Source: Deltaproteobacteria bacterium
Lineage (GTDB): Bacteria; Desulfobacterota; GWC2-55-46
Length of the DNA stretch: 64,000 nucleotides
Assembly: GCA_015075075.1 (NCBI GenBank)
Contig: JABTVA010000010.1
Span: 1-64,000 of the forward strand
Direction: 5' to 3'
This document shows positions 16,907-25,500 of the stretch, one piece after another. The position numbers and the translations under genes were made by a program. Each line of letters begins with the position of its first letter. Within the stretch, counting starts at the first letter, position 1. The notes below the pieces were generated by a model. The model ran no database searches. It worked only from the letters and a program-made list of their open reading frames with translations, and was not told where the DNA came from.

Positions 16907-17539
16907 TCAGTAGGCGCCGCTCCCCGCGGACCCGCCGCCGTCGTACCCGACGAAGGGCCGGAGGTAATTCGAGTCGCGGCCCCAGAGTGAGCACCTTTTC
17001 GTCCAGGTGCTCTCAGGGTGCGTCATGATGAGTTCGCGGCAGACCTCCGAGAGCTTGTTGGTCTCGCCCGTGAGCTTGAAGGTGGCCGCGCCGAGGTAGT
17101 ACTCGGCCTCTGGGACGAGCTCGGAGCCGGGATAGTCCTCGGCCAGCATCTCGAATTCCCTGGCGGCCTCCTCGTTCCTGCCGAGGTGGAAGGCCGACAG
17201 GCCCTTGGAGAGTATGAGCTGCGGGATGAAGTCCTCGGCCGGGATATACCCTTCCCAGCGCTCGAGGGCGTTCCCTTCCTCGTCGCAGACCACGAAAGCC
17301 GGGGTCCAGCCCACCCTGAAGCGCTCGGCCATCGCCTGGTTCTCACCCACGTCTATCCGGACCGGCACGCACTCGCGCTCGATGGCGGCTATGACGGATT
17401 CGTTGGTCAGCACCTCGTTCATGGTCTTCTCGGAGCCCTCGCACCCCTTGGCTGTGAAAACCATTAACGGGAGCCTCGTGCCCCCCCTTGCCTCCTCAAT
17501 AGCCTCGGAAAGGCTTCTTTTCCATTCAATGCTTCTCAT
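16907..17539 (-). CDS. Thioredoxin-fold protein with TPR-like C-terminus, no CXXC
   Basis: 210 residues. The N-terminal half has the thioredoxin pattern (RLPLMVFTAKGCEGSEKTMNE, VRIDVGENQAMAERFRVGWTPAFVVCDEEGN) with cis-Pro TPAF. Where CXXC is expected there is GCEGSE, a single Cys, so it is unlikely to be a dithiol oxidoreductase. The C-terminal half (about 115-190) resembles TPR helices: GLSAFHLGRNEEAAREFEML and AEYYLGAATFKL. No signal peptide. Possibly a protein-interaction or monothiol protein. Confidence 0.7.
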   Translation of the reverse strand: MRSIEWKRSLSEAIEEARGGTRLPLMVFTAKGCEGSEKTMNEVLTNESVIAAIERECVPVRIDVGENQAMAERFRVGWTPAFVVCDEEGNALERWEGYIPAEDFIPQLILSKGLSAFHLGRNEEAAREFEMLAEDYPGSELVPEAEYYLGAATFKLTGETNKLSEVCRELIMTHPESTWTKRCSLWGRDSNYLRPFVGYDGGGSAGSGAY

Positions 17540-17681
17540 AACCCACCTCCGTTTGAAAAAACAACAGCACTTACGTCGATGTTGAAAGTCATTTTCATTA
17601 TATCGCCAGCCGGGCTGCTGTCAAATACCGTCAAAAACATAACCGGGCAGGTGTTTTTCCGCGGCGCTTGCCGGGTATGGC

Positions 17682-17710
17682 TTGACATGGGGCGCCGGTT
17701 TCTGTAGATT
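17682..17710 (+). promoter_or_regulatory. Promoter of the YqhA-family gene, near-leaderless
   Basis: TTGACA at 17682-17687, 17-nt spacer, TAGATT at 17705-17710. The ATG at 17721 is only 10 nt beyond the -10 and lacks a Shine-Dalgarno. Confidence 0.6.
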
Positions 17711-17720
17711 ATCGGCTCGA

Positions 17721-18179
17721 ATGGACAGAATACTTTCAGCAAGCCGTTACCTCGTCATCATCCCGGTCGTGGTCATGCTCTTTGCCTCGGCAGCGGCTTT
17801 CCTCTGGGGCGGGTACAGGACAATAGTCGTCCTTCTGCACCTCGTCTCGTCCGCAGGCACCTCGGAGGAGGGGCATGCCATAATCGAGCTGATCCCGATA
17901 ATGGACACCTTCCTCATTGCCACGGGCCTCCTCATCTTCGCCATCGGGATGTACGAGCTGTTCATAGGAAAGGTCCAGCTCCCCGCGTGGCTTGTCATAC
18001 ACGACCTGCACGACCTTAAGGCCAAGCTCGGGAGCGTAATAATACTCGTCATGGCAGTCGCCTTCCTCGAAAACCTGATCCACTGGAAGAACGCCTGGGA
18101 AACGCTCCTTTTCGCGGTCGGCATTGCCGTAGTCTCGGCCGTCCTCATAGCATTCAACTACTACATGGGCAAGGACTGA
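17721..18179 (+). CDS. YqhA/UPF0114-family membrane protein
   Basis: 152 residues with four transmembrane segments (SRYLVIIPVVVMLFASAAAFL, MDTFLIATGLLIFAIGMYELF, VIILVMAVAFLEN, LLFAVGIAVVSAVLIAFNYY). ELFIGKVQLPAWLVIHDLHD with LKAKLGSVIILV matches the UPF0114/YqhA family, whose function is not established. Alone on its strand between thioredoxin-like (divergent) and a regulator. Confidence 0.75.
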   Translation: MDRILSASRYLVIIPVVVMLFASAAAFLWGGYRTIVVLLHLVSSAGTSEEGHAIIELIPIMDTFLIATGLLIFAIGMYELFIGKVQLPAWLVIHDLHDLKAKLGSVIILVMAVAFLENLIHWKNAWETLLFAVGIAVVSAVLIAFNYYMGKD

Positions 18180-18218
18180 AGCTACGGCCATGTAGCGGAT
18201 TCCCAGGGCGGTCCCCGC

Positions 18219-18246
18219 TTGACATATCCCGCCGTATGGCTATAAT
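18219..18246 (+). promoter_or_regulatory. Consensus sigma70 promoter
   Basis: TTGACA at 18219-18224, 16-nt spacer, TATAAT at 18241-18246: both hexamers are perfect. It fires directly into repeat B1 and may drive the response regulator at 18562 with a roughly 310-nt leader. Confidence 0.7.
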
Positions 18247-18250
18247 TTAA

Positions 18251-18372
18251 CGGGCTGCTTAAAAAGACCAATCTGCTGCGCCGTCTTCAAAATTCGTGAT
18301 TGAGGCATGCAATAAAAGTACGCCTCACCCGCATCTTTCGGCTCCTTGCAGCTCGGCCTTTTTGAGCGCCTG
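18251..18372. repeat. Dispersed repeat family B, copy 1
   Basis: Inverted ends GGGCTGCTTAAAAAG and CTTTTTGAGCGCCTG with internal AAAGTACGCCTCA. Related to the better copy at 18,971. Most of 18,180-18,561 is this element plus the promoter; no gene is seen there. Confidence 0.6.
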
Positions 18373-18561
18373 TATATGAATAGATATTGGCAGCCCTTTT
18401 AGCGGAAACCGCCTCGGCAAAAACCTTAGACCCCATCAGAAGAGCCTTTCATCCAGAGCCCATATTCCTCCATGCAGGTTTCGAGAATATCGAGCAGGGC
18501 GGAAGAGTCCGCGTGGGAAGAAGCCCATGCGGGATTTTCCCGGAGCGAGACCGGAGGCCCC

Positions 18562-18939
18562 TTGTCGGAAACGAAGCAAAGGAAGATACTGGTCGTCGAC
18601 GACGAGGAGACCGTGGGCCTCGGGATGAGCGAGATATTGAGGGACGAGGGGTTCGATGCCGCATACGCCGTGAACGGCAAAGAGGCGATAGAGGCGGTGA
18701 AGGACTGCCATTACTCGCTCATCTTCATGGATATTATAATGCCCGGGATGAACGGCCTCGAGACCTTCAGGGAGATAAAGAAGATAAGGCCCGCCGCAAA
18801 GGTCGTCCTTTTTACCGGGTACTTCAGGGACGCCGAGGACGCGATACTCCAGGGCGTAAAGGAGGGCATGATAGACGAGTTCATAAGGAAGCCGTATTTC
18901 GCAGACGAGATAGTGCGCTCGGCGAACAAGTACGCCTGA
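18562..18939 (+). CDS. Response regulator (receiver only)
   Basis: About 125 residues from TTG 18562, chosen because GGAGG lies 4 nt upstream and the product begins SETKQRKILVVDDEE as receivers do; an in-frame ATG at 18472 would add 30 untypical residues. Phospho-acceptor D57 in LIFMDIIMPGMNG, then VVLFTGYF and the KP pair in FIRKPYF. No output domain. No kinase is adjacent, so an orphan regulator. Confidence 0.85.
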   Translation: MSETKQRKILVVDDEETVGLGMSEILRDEGFDAAYAVNGKEAIEAVKDCHYSLIFMDIIMPGMNGLETFREIKKIRPAAKVVLFTGYFRDAEDAILQGVKEGMIDEFIRKPYFADEIVRSANKYA

Positions 18940-18970
18940 AGACCCCTTCCGGGAAGACCTTTTCTCCTAA

Positions 18971-19104
18971 CAGGCTGCTGAAAAATCCATCTGCGTCGAA
19001 GGCTGCGTCGCTTGACACTCCGGCGTACACGAAGAGTACGCCTCATTCCTAAGCTCCCCTGTTCCTAATGGGGGCCTCGCATCTGGAGCTTTTTGAGCAG
19101 CCTG
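18971..19104. repeat. Dispersed repeat family B, copy 2
   Basis: CAGGCTGCTGAAAAATCC at the left and GGAGCTTTTTGAGCAGCCTG at the right are inverted repeats of each other with a few mismatches; the centre carries GAGTACGCCTCA. A further decayed end (CAGCAAGCTGCTAAAAA) lies at 19,120. The same left end also begins the segment at 30,383. Confidence 0.7.
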
Positions 19105-19244
19105 AATAAAAAGGAGTTTTTCAGCAAGCTGCTAAAAATCCCCCTTTTTTTGCATGAGACGACTTGCACCCCCCTCTTCTCTCCTGAGGCTTCGGACAGG
19201 CCCAGAAAGCTTTTTAAAAACTCCTTCTAAACCGCAGATTTCTC

Positions 19245-19273
19245 TTGACAAGTTTGAGTTTGATTTATAAAAT
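19245..19273 (+). promoter_or_regulatory. Promoter for the MerR-like gene
   Basis: TTGACA at 19245-19250, 17-nt spacer, TAAAAT at 19268-19273, in a markedly AT-rich stretch (19,205-19,340) that contrasts with the genes. Confidence 0.65.
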
Positions 19274-19350
19274 AAGTTTAATTTTATATGCCAGATTATT
19301 TTTGAACTTAATAATGTTCCCTTCATTCAATTACAGGAGCAATCATAGGG

Positions 19351-19620
19351 GTGGGCATAAGAACTCCGGAACTTCTATTAAAAATCGATATTCCCAGGCA
19401 AAAGCTCTATTACCTTGAGCAGAAGGGGTTTATAAAACCCCGGAAGATCCTCATCGGGGACAAGGAGTTCAGGGAGTATTCTGAAGAGGACGTAAAGAAG
19501 GTCGAATTCATCTGGAAATACCTTAAAAAGGGTTTCAAATACAAGATAGCCTACGAAAAGGCTATGGAAGAGCTCCAGAACCCGCAGCTGAACCTGGTCA
19601 AAACCGAAAAACCCGCTTAG
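19351..19620 (+). CDS. MerR-type winged-helix DNA-binding protein
   Basis: 89 residues from GTG 19351. IDIPRQKLYYLEQKGFIKPRKI, followed by FREYSEEDVKKVEFIWKYLKKGF, is the MerR helix-turn-helix plus wing. There is no long dimerisation helix or effector domain, so it is a minimal member. Seventeen nucleotides before the KamA-like gene, hence likely co-transcribed. Confidence 0.75.
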   Translation: MGIRTPELLLKIDIPRQKLYYLEQKGFIKPRKILIGDKEFREYSEEDVKKVEFIWKYLKKGFKYKIAYEKAMEELQNPQLNLVKTEKPA

Positions 19621-19637
19621 ACGGTAGGAGGAGCAGA

Positions 19638-20462
19638 ATGGAATGGCTTTCAATAAGCTCTGAACCGCCCAGTAGCAAAGCGGCTAAAGTCGCGGTAAGG
19701 TCCGACTTGGCTGAGTATATCGAGTGCCCCTCTTCAAGGCCCGAGAGCTGGAACGACTGGAGATGGCAGCTCAAAAACCGCATCACCTCCCTTGAGGCGT
19801 TGAAAGACCTCATACCCCTTACCCGGCGGGAAGAGGAAGGAATCAAGCGCGCCACCGGCCGCCTGGCCATGGCCATCACCCCCTATTTTCTCTCGCTCAT
19901 CGACAGGCAAGACCCAAAATGCCCCATAAGGAAGCAGGCAATACCGAGGCTCGAGGAATTCAGCGTTTCATCCTGCGAGATGGTAGACCCATGCGGTGAG
20001 GACTCCCATTCCCCGGTCCCGGGGCTCGTACACAGGTACCCTGACAGGGCGCTCCTCATAGTTACCGACTCCTGCGCCATGTACTGCAGGTATTGCACGA
20101 GGAAACGGATGGTCGGGGAAGAGCACCCGCCCATGCCCATAGACCGCTTCGACGATGCGATAAAGTACATCAAGTCGAAAAAATCCATAAGGGACATCCT
20201 CATCTCGGGCGGCGACCCGCTCATGATGAAGACCGAGGTCCTCGAGGACTATATTAAAAGGCTCAGGGCCATACCGCACCTTGAGGTGATCAGGATCGGC
20301 ACCAGGGTGCCTGTGACGCTGCCCATGAGGGTGACCGGCGAGCTCGTCGCGATGCTAAGGAAATACCACCCGCTCTATATAAGCATACACTTCTCGCACC
20401 CGAAGGAGATCTCTGCCAAAACGACATCCAGGCCGCGCATCGAGGCTCATCGACTCTGTTGA
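19638..20462 (+). pseudogene. Lysine 2,3-aminomutase-like (KamA) radical SAM protein, truncated
   Basis: Clean for about 257 residues: WNDWRWQLKNRI, then ITPYFLSLID, radical SAM CAMYCRYCTRKR, ILISGGDPLM and HPLYISIHFSHPKEI. After that the frame runs into SAKTTSRPRIEAHRLC and stops at 20,462. The family continues another 100-150 residues (PLP lysine and barrel closure), and I cannot find them in any frame downstream, so this is a true truncation or an assembly junction near 20,425 rather than a simple frameshift. KamA-type enzymes move amino groups on lysine or glutamate, or modify EF-P (EpmB). Confidence 0.75.
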
Positions 20463-20578
20463 CAGAGAGCCAGTCCGCCTAGGGCGTGAAGATTTCGAGG
20501 CTCGAAGCTTGATAAACCGAAACCGATTATACTTTCATGATGTAAAGGGAGGTATTTGCCGGCCAGCAGCGTCCAGAG

Positions 20579-21231
20579 ATGGATGCGAAAAACTTTCAAC
20601 CGGAGGCGAGCGTCATATTAAGATCGGTCTTTGCGCTGGTGGTTGGCTGTGTTTTTGCATTCTCTGTCCCGGCTCACGCGGAGCCTTACGTCTCTGCCTA
20701 TTTCGGTGCTGCGATGCCGCATGATTCCGACGTGAGAGACAACATAGGCCTTGGTTTTACAGGCGAGTTTACCTTTGACACGGGCATTGCCGCGGGCGCA
20801 AAGATAGGCTGGATGGCGAGGGTGGCCGGGTTGGAGCTGGATTTCAACTGGCACGAGTCCGACCTCGACGAGATAACCGTCAGACAGCTTGGGTCGGCGT
20901 GGACGCGGAGATGAAGGTATATTCAGCTACGGCAAACCTCATATTCCGCTACCCGGGAGAGATAATAAGGCCTTATATCGGGGCTGGCGGGGGCTTCTTC
21001 CGCGGGAAGATCAATAACGTCGGCGTCCAGGGAGAGACGTTCGCCGGAGATGACGACGAGGAATGGGGCTGGCAGGCGCTGGCCGGAGTCGATTTCCTCG
21101 TAACGCCCAGCATCTCGCTCTTCGCGGAGTACAAATACAGCCGTGTTGACTTCAGCTTCGGAGGCGAGATAGAGGTCGACCTCGATTATGAGGTGAGCCA
21201 GGCCTACGGGGGAGTATCCTATCATTTCTGA
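20579..21231 (+). CDS. Outer-membrane beta-barrel protein (OmpA/Opa-like), frameshifted
   Basis: Two frames join near 20,895. The first gives a signal peptide ending VPAHAEP and PYVSAYFGAAMPHDSD; the second gives IRPYIGAGGGFF, then GWQALAGVDFLVTPSISLFAEYKYSRVDF and ends AYGGVSYHF, with the terminal aromatic typical of barrel proteins. Total of about 215 residues, suited to an eight-strand barrel. One deleted base accounts for the break. No ligand or function is evident. Confidence 0.75.
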
Positions 21232-21232
21232 A

Positions 21233-21314
21233 GCGACCTCTAAAAATCGATCTTTTCCCCCGGACTCCGGGAGTTACTGGAAAAGCGGGAAAAATCTCTA
21301 TTTCTAAAGAGGCC
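21233..21314 (+). repeat. Repeat family A, copy 2 (short form)
   Basis: GCGACCTCTAAAAATCGATC at the left; GGGAAAAATCTCTATTTC and an AGAGG end at the right. The central AAAAAGCGGAGCATATATG block of the long form is missing. Confidence 0.65.
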
Positions 21315-21346
21315 GTTTTAAAAAAATCCGGTTTCAAGGCTGGAAG

Positions 21347-21376
21347 AAAAAGGCCGCCCCCTTCGGGCGGCCTTTT
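21347..21376. terminator. Bidirectional Rho-independent terminator
   Basis: Stem AGGCCGCCC/GGGCGGCCT (21351-21359 with 21365-21373), AAAA before and TTTT after. Sits between the convergent barrel gene and hflX. Confidence 0.85.
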
Positions 21377-22981
21377 CAGTTTCTGCTGACGCCCTGGGGC
21401 CTCAGGCCAGAGACCGCCTTCGAGCTCATAAGGAGCGGCCCGAGCGTCCGGGGTCGGTCGCGGATATGGCGACCGCGCCGAACCTACGTGCAAGGTTGAT
21501 TACGACAGCCTGGTCCATAGGTCGATTTTATTGAATACGAGTAGCGCGGTATCTCCTTAAGCCCTATCTCGTCAATATCTTTCGACAGTCTCCATCCGCC
21601 TCGAATGCGGGCTGCTCGCGTCGACCACGTGCATTATGAGGTCCGCGTCCTCCATCTCCTCAGCGTTGCGCGAACGCCTTGAAGAGGTCGGCAGGCAGGC
21701 CATAAGGCCGACCGTGTCCGTTATGACCGCGTCGCGCTCCCTCGGGAAACGGAGCCTCCGGGAGGCGGTATCAAGGGTGGCGAAGAGCTTGTCCTCGGCC
21801 AGGGTCGAGCTCCTGGTAGCGCGTTAGGAGCGTAGATTTGCCTGCGTTCGTATAGCCGCAATGGATATTATGGGTATGCCATCGGCCGCCTCTTCTCCTC
21901 TCGAACCTGGCGGCTCAGCGACTTTAGCTCCTTTTCGGTGCGCGATCCTGTCCTGCACCCGCCTCGGTCCACCTCCAGCTTCGTCTCGCCCGCCCCTTCC
22001 GCCGATGCCGCCCATGAGCCTGGATAGCGAAGTGCCCTTCCTGTGAGCTTCGAAGGAGGTACTTGAGCTGCGCGAGCTCGACCTGCACCTTGCCGTCCCT
22101 CGAGTGCGCCCTTCTGGCGAATATGTCGAGTATGAGCTGGTCCTGTCGATTACCTTAAGCCCGTGATCTCGCCGAGTTCCCTGGTCTGCGTTGGCGTAAG
22201 CCCTGGTCGAAGATGATGAGGGTCGCGTTCTTCTGGAGGCCCTGATTGCGCCCTTTATCTTGCCCGTGCCCATCAGGTACTTAGGGTTCAGGCGCTCAGG
22301 CCTCTGGCAGACCATGTCCAGGACGTCCACCTGGTCGGTCCTTGCGAGCTCCTTCAGTTCTTCAAGCGATTCCATCTGCTCGTCTTTCGGACGGGTCGCC
22401 ACGCTCACCAGTATGGCCCGCTCCCGCCTGTCGCTTACGTCCCTTGTGACCGCGCGCCCCATCTCCTCCTCAAGGGAGACTATGAAGCTCTCGGCGTCGG
22501 TATCGAGGGAGTGGAACGGCACCGGGGGCCCCACATCGTACATCGGGCCGTCCGGGTAATAGGGAAGGAGGTGCGCGGTGTAGGCGTCAGCCGGCAAGCC
22601 GTCATCCTTTACGCCTATGGCGGTCATGAGGTCGAGCCTGAGAAGGGCCAGGTCCGTGAGGTCGTCCTGCGTAAGGGGCTCGTTCTTCAAGTGCGTATGC
22701 ACGCACCGCAGGCCACGGAGGAGCCTTCTTCCGAGGGGATAATCCGGGAGGACGGGAATCACGATCTCCCTTTCGTCTCCGATTATCACCGCGACAACCG
22801 CACCCCTCCTGTTTATGATTACGCCTATCTGCCTCTTTATTTCCTTCGAAAGGCCCGCCATGTACCGGCCGAGCTCGGGGGTTATGACCCTCGAAGGCGG
22901 GACCCTCCGCTGATATATCCTCTCCGCGGCCTTCAGCTGGCTCGCCTTCAGGCCAGAGAGGTTTCCGAATAGCTGTGCTAT
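21377..22981 (-). CDS. hflX: GTPase HflX, multiply frameshifted
   Basis: The N-terminal half is clean: [50 protein letters not shown] to [13 protein letters not shown]. Beyond about 22,255 the product appears in fragments across frames: GLKVIDRT, then [35 protein letters not shown] (start of the G domain), [10 protein letters not shown] and the VGL region. HflX is a ribosome-splitting heat-shock GTPase. About ten indels are needed. The first codon appears as ATA at 22,981 seven nt after GGAGG; a miscalled ATG is likely. The end is approximate. Confidence 0.8.
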
Positions 22982-23007
22982 GTATGTACCTCCGTTTATT
23001 TTTTAAA

Positions 23008-23035
23008 ATTATAGCATATGGACGGCTCAAAACAA
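23008..23035 (-). promoter_or_regulatory. Promoter of hflX
   Basis: Minus strand TTGTTT (23035-23030), 16-nt spacer, TATAAT (23013-23008), upstream of the GGAGG of hflX. Confidence 0.6.
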
Positions 23036-23171
23036 ATCCCCATTAAACCGCATCTTTGCATCCGTGGGCCGGGCATGGCGGAGGGGTTGAATATTTACTC
23101 GAAAAGTTGTATTTTGAGTGCAATCGGACGGGGCTTCGGCCACTGCATTTTTCGGATTCCTGGAGAACGGA

Positions 23172-23246
23172 ATGGAGCAGTATTTCCTGATAGCGACGAT
23201 AGTAGTCGTTGCGATATTCTGGATCATAATCCATAGGCTCAAGTGA
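23172..23246 (+). CDS. Putative 24-residue single-span membrane peptide
   Basis: ATG 23172 to TGA 23246. The product starts MEQYFLIATIVVVAIFW and ends with I-I-I-H-R-L-K: one hydrophobic span with an acidic N-side and a basic C-side, as in small inner-membrane proteins. GGAG lies about 6 nt upstream. No homologue is recognised. It occupies the otherwise empty 380-nt gap between hflX and the dehydrogenase. Chance cannot be excluded. Confidence 0.4.
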   Translation: MEQYFLIATIVVVAIFWIIIHRLK

Positions 23247-23364
23247 GCCGGTTTCCCTTTGGATACTGGGGAGGGCGCGGGAGCGGTGTTCCGCGTTCGA
23301 GGCTTTTCGTCTTTGCATTCAATCAGGGACGGCAAGGTTTTTCAAGCCAGGGGGAGGTGCGACG

Positions 23365-24784
23365 ATGGTCGGGGATTTGAGCCTGCTTATCGGGGGAGAG
23401 CGGAGGACCTCCGGAGACGTGCTGGAGGTGAGGAGCCCTTATGACGGGTGCCTCGTTGGAAAGACTTTCCTTGCGGACGACGCCCAGATAGAGGTGGCGC
23501 TCGCATCCTCCGAGGCCTCTTTTCAGAAGCTCAGGAAAATGCCCGCGTACAGGCGCTCGGAGATAATAGCCGGTGTCGCCCGCGGGATCGAGGAGCGGGG
23601 CGATGAATTCGCCAGGACCATCTCCCTCGAATCCGGCAAGCCCATAAGGGACTCGAGAGCTGAGGTCAAGAGGGCGGTAACGACCTTCCAGCTCGCCTCA
23701 GAGGAGGCGAAGAGGCTCGGCGGCGAGGTCATACCCCTGGACATAAGCCCGAGGCTCAGAGGAGGTTCGGCATCTTAAGGAGGTTCCCGGTCGGGACAGT
23801 CCTCAGGATTTCCCCTTCAACTTTCCCCTGAACCTTGTCGCCCATAAGGTCGCGCCGGCGATGGCCTCCGGGAACCCGATGCTCCTTAAGCCCTCGCCCA
23901 AGACCCCGCTTACGGCCCTCATCTTAGGTGAGATAGTGGCAGGGGCCGGCTGGCCCGCCGGAGGCCTTAACGTCATAAACTGCACGAACGAGCAGGCCGG
24001 GAGGATATGGAAGGACGAGAGGGTAAGGAAGCTCACCTTTACCGGGAGCGCGAAGGCGGGCTGGGCCTTGAAGGCCCTCGCGGCGGAGAGGAAGGTCACC
24101 CTCGAGCTCGGCGGGAACGCGGCCGTCATCGTGCACGGGGACGCGGACATTGAGTTCGCCGCGAAGAGGTGCGCGCTGGGGGCCTTCTCCAACGCCGGCC
24201 AGGTATGCATATCGGTGCAGAGGATATATGTCGAAAAGCGCGTATTCGAGGAGTTCAGGGACAGGTTCCTCTCCGAATGCAAGGCATTGAAGACCGGCGA
24301 CCCGCTCGACGAGATGACCGATATCGGGCCCATGATAGACGAGGCCGCGGCAAAAAGGGCCGAGGAATGGGTTATAGAGGCCGTTGCCGGCGGAGCGAGG
24401 ATAATCTCGGGCGGCAGGCGGAAAGGGAACGTGATGGAGCCCACCGTGCTTACGGGAACAAGGCCGTCAATGAAGGTCTGCTCCGAGGAGGTCTTCGCGC
24501 CTGTCGTGTCCCTTGAGCCTTATTCCGTGTTCGATGAGGCGATAGGCGATGTGAACAGGGGACGCTACGGTCTCCAGGCAGGGGTGTTCACAAGGGACAT
24601 GGGCAGGGTTTTCGAGGCCTTCGAGACGCTCGAGGTCGGGGGGGTGATTGCCAATGACCTTCCGACTTACAGGGTGGACAACATGCCCTACGGAGGCGTA
24701 AAGATGAGCGGCTTCGGCAGGGAAGGGGTAAGGTACGCGATAGAGGAGATGACAGAGCCGAGGCTCCTGGCCGTAAATTACTGA
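23365..24784 (+). CDS. NAD(P)-dependent aldehyde dehydrogenase, frameshifted
   Basis: About 475 residues over two main frames that meet at 23,755-23,860, where the family's RFGILRRFPVGTVLGISPFNF segment is broken by several indels. Features: LTFTGSAKAGW, catalytic Glu in TLELGGNA, catalytic Cys in NAGQVCISVQR, and the C-terminal MPYGGVKMSGFGREG. It resembles the lactaldehyde, succinate-semialdehyde and non-phosphorylating GAPDH branches; exact substrate unknown. ATG follows GGGGGAGG. Single gene by layout. Confidence 0.85.
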
Positions 24785-24843
24785 TTTTTATTCCCGTCCT
24801 TCCGGGAAAAACGGGAAAAATCTCAAATTTTTAGAGTTTGCCC
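24785..24843 (-). repeat. Repeat family A, copy 3 (half element)
   Basis: TTTTTATTCCCG, GGGAAAAATCTCAAATTTTT and AGAGTTTGCC match the right half of the copy at 30.4 kb. It begins within four nt of the dehydrogenase stop. Confidence 0.6.
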
Positions 24844-24972
24844 GAAATCGCTCTTTGGCGCCTGGGAAAATCTCCGGGTTTTCAATCCGGTATTGGTCTT
24901 GAAAGCTCAAATTTCCCATGCAAAAGCGGCAGGGAAATGGTATAAAGACAAGAAGGCCTTCCAAAAAAAATC

Positions 24973-25010
24973 TTGTAATTCGTTTTTCATTGGGTTAGTA
25001 TACTGTATAC
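24973..25010 (+). promoter_or_regulatory. Promoter/operator region of the ferredoxin gene
   Basis: TTGTAA (24973-24978) and TAGTAT (24996-25001) at 17-nt spacing overlap a symmetrical element made of GTATAC, T, GTATAC (24998-25010). The 8-mer palindrome AGTATACT inside it recurs at 25,391 before hdrB. A dimeric regulator is a reasonable guess. Confidence 0.45.
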
Positions 25011-25068
25011 AATGAAGCCTCGTCCCGAGGCCTGTCTTGAAAACAAAAATCCTGAAGGGTGGTGATAG

Positions 25069-25257
<189 letters not shown>

Positions 25258-25359
25258 GGCGTTATTCCCGGGCTCCGGGCCTGCTCATAATAAATCCTGA
25301 ATACAAAAGAGCGGCAATAAACCGAAGCTTTTTATCCTGGCATTTTGCAGAAGCACCGA

Positions 25360-25387
25360 CCCGGCCCTGCCGCAAGGCAGGGCCGGG
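25360..25387. other. 12-bp perfect hairpin with GCAA tetraloop
   Basis: CCCGGCCCTGCC (25360-25371), loop GCAA, GGCAGGGCCGGG (25376-25387). No T-tract. It precedes the AGTATACT palindrome and a true terminator, in the gap between fdx and hdrB. Could be a processing or stability element. Confidence 0.6.
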
Positions 25388-25390
25388 CAT

Positions 25391-25398
25391 AGTATACT
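25391..25398 (+). promoter_or_regulatory. Second AGTATACT palindrome, possible hdrB promoter/operator
   Basis: The same 8-bp palindrome as at 24,997-25,004. It contains TATACT, a 5/6 match to a -10 box. If it is a -10, transcripts would start just before the terminator at 25,413, hinting at attenuation upstream of hdrB. Confidence 0.3.
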
Positions 25399-25412
25399 CT
25401 GGACGGCTTTAT

Positions 25413-25440
25413 AACCCCGGTTGCGGGGTTCTTTTTTCTT
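25413..25440 (+). terminator. Rho-independent terminator between fdx and hdrB
   Basis: AACCCCG, loop GTTG, CGGGGTT, then CTTTTTTCTT. Ends 60 nt before the hdrB ATG, so fdx and hdrB may be separately transcribed or partially attenuated. Confidence 0.8.
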
Positions 25441-25500
25441 CGTGTAAGTTCCTCGTTCTTTTTCGAGTTGCCGCTGTCTTTGGCAACGGAAGGCCGTGAG

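Noticed and set aside
18387..19052. 221-codon Arg/Gly-rich open frame over the response regulator
   Set aside because: Runs through a proven receiver domain in another frame and through repeat sequence; basic low-complexity product.
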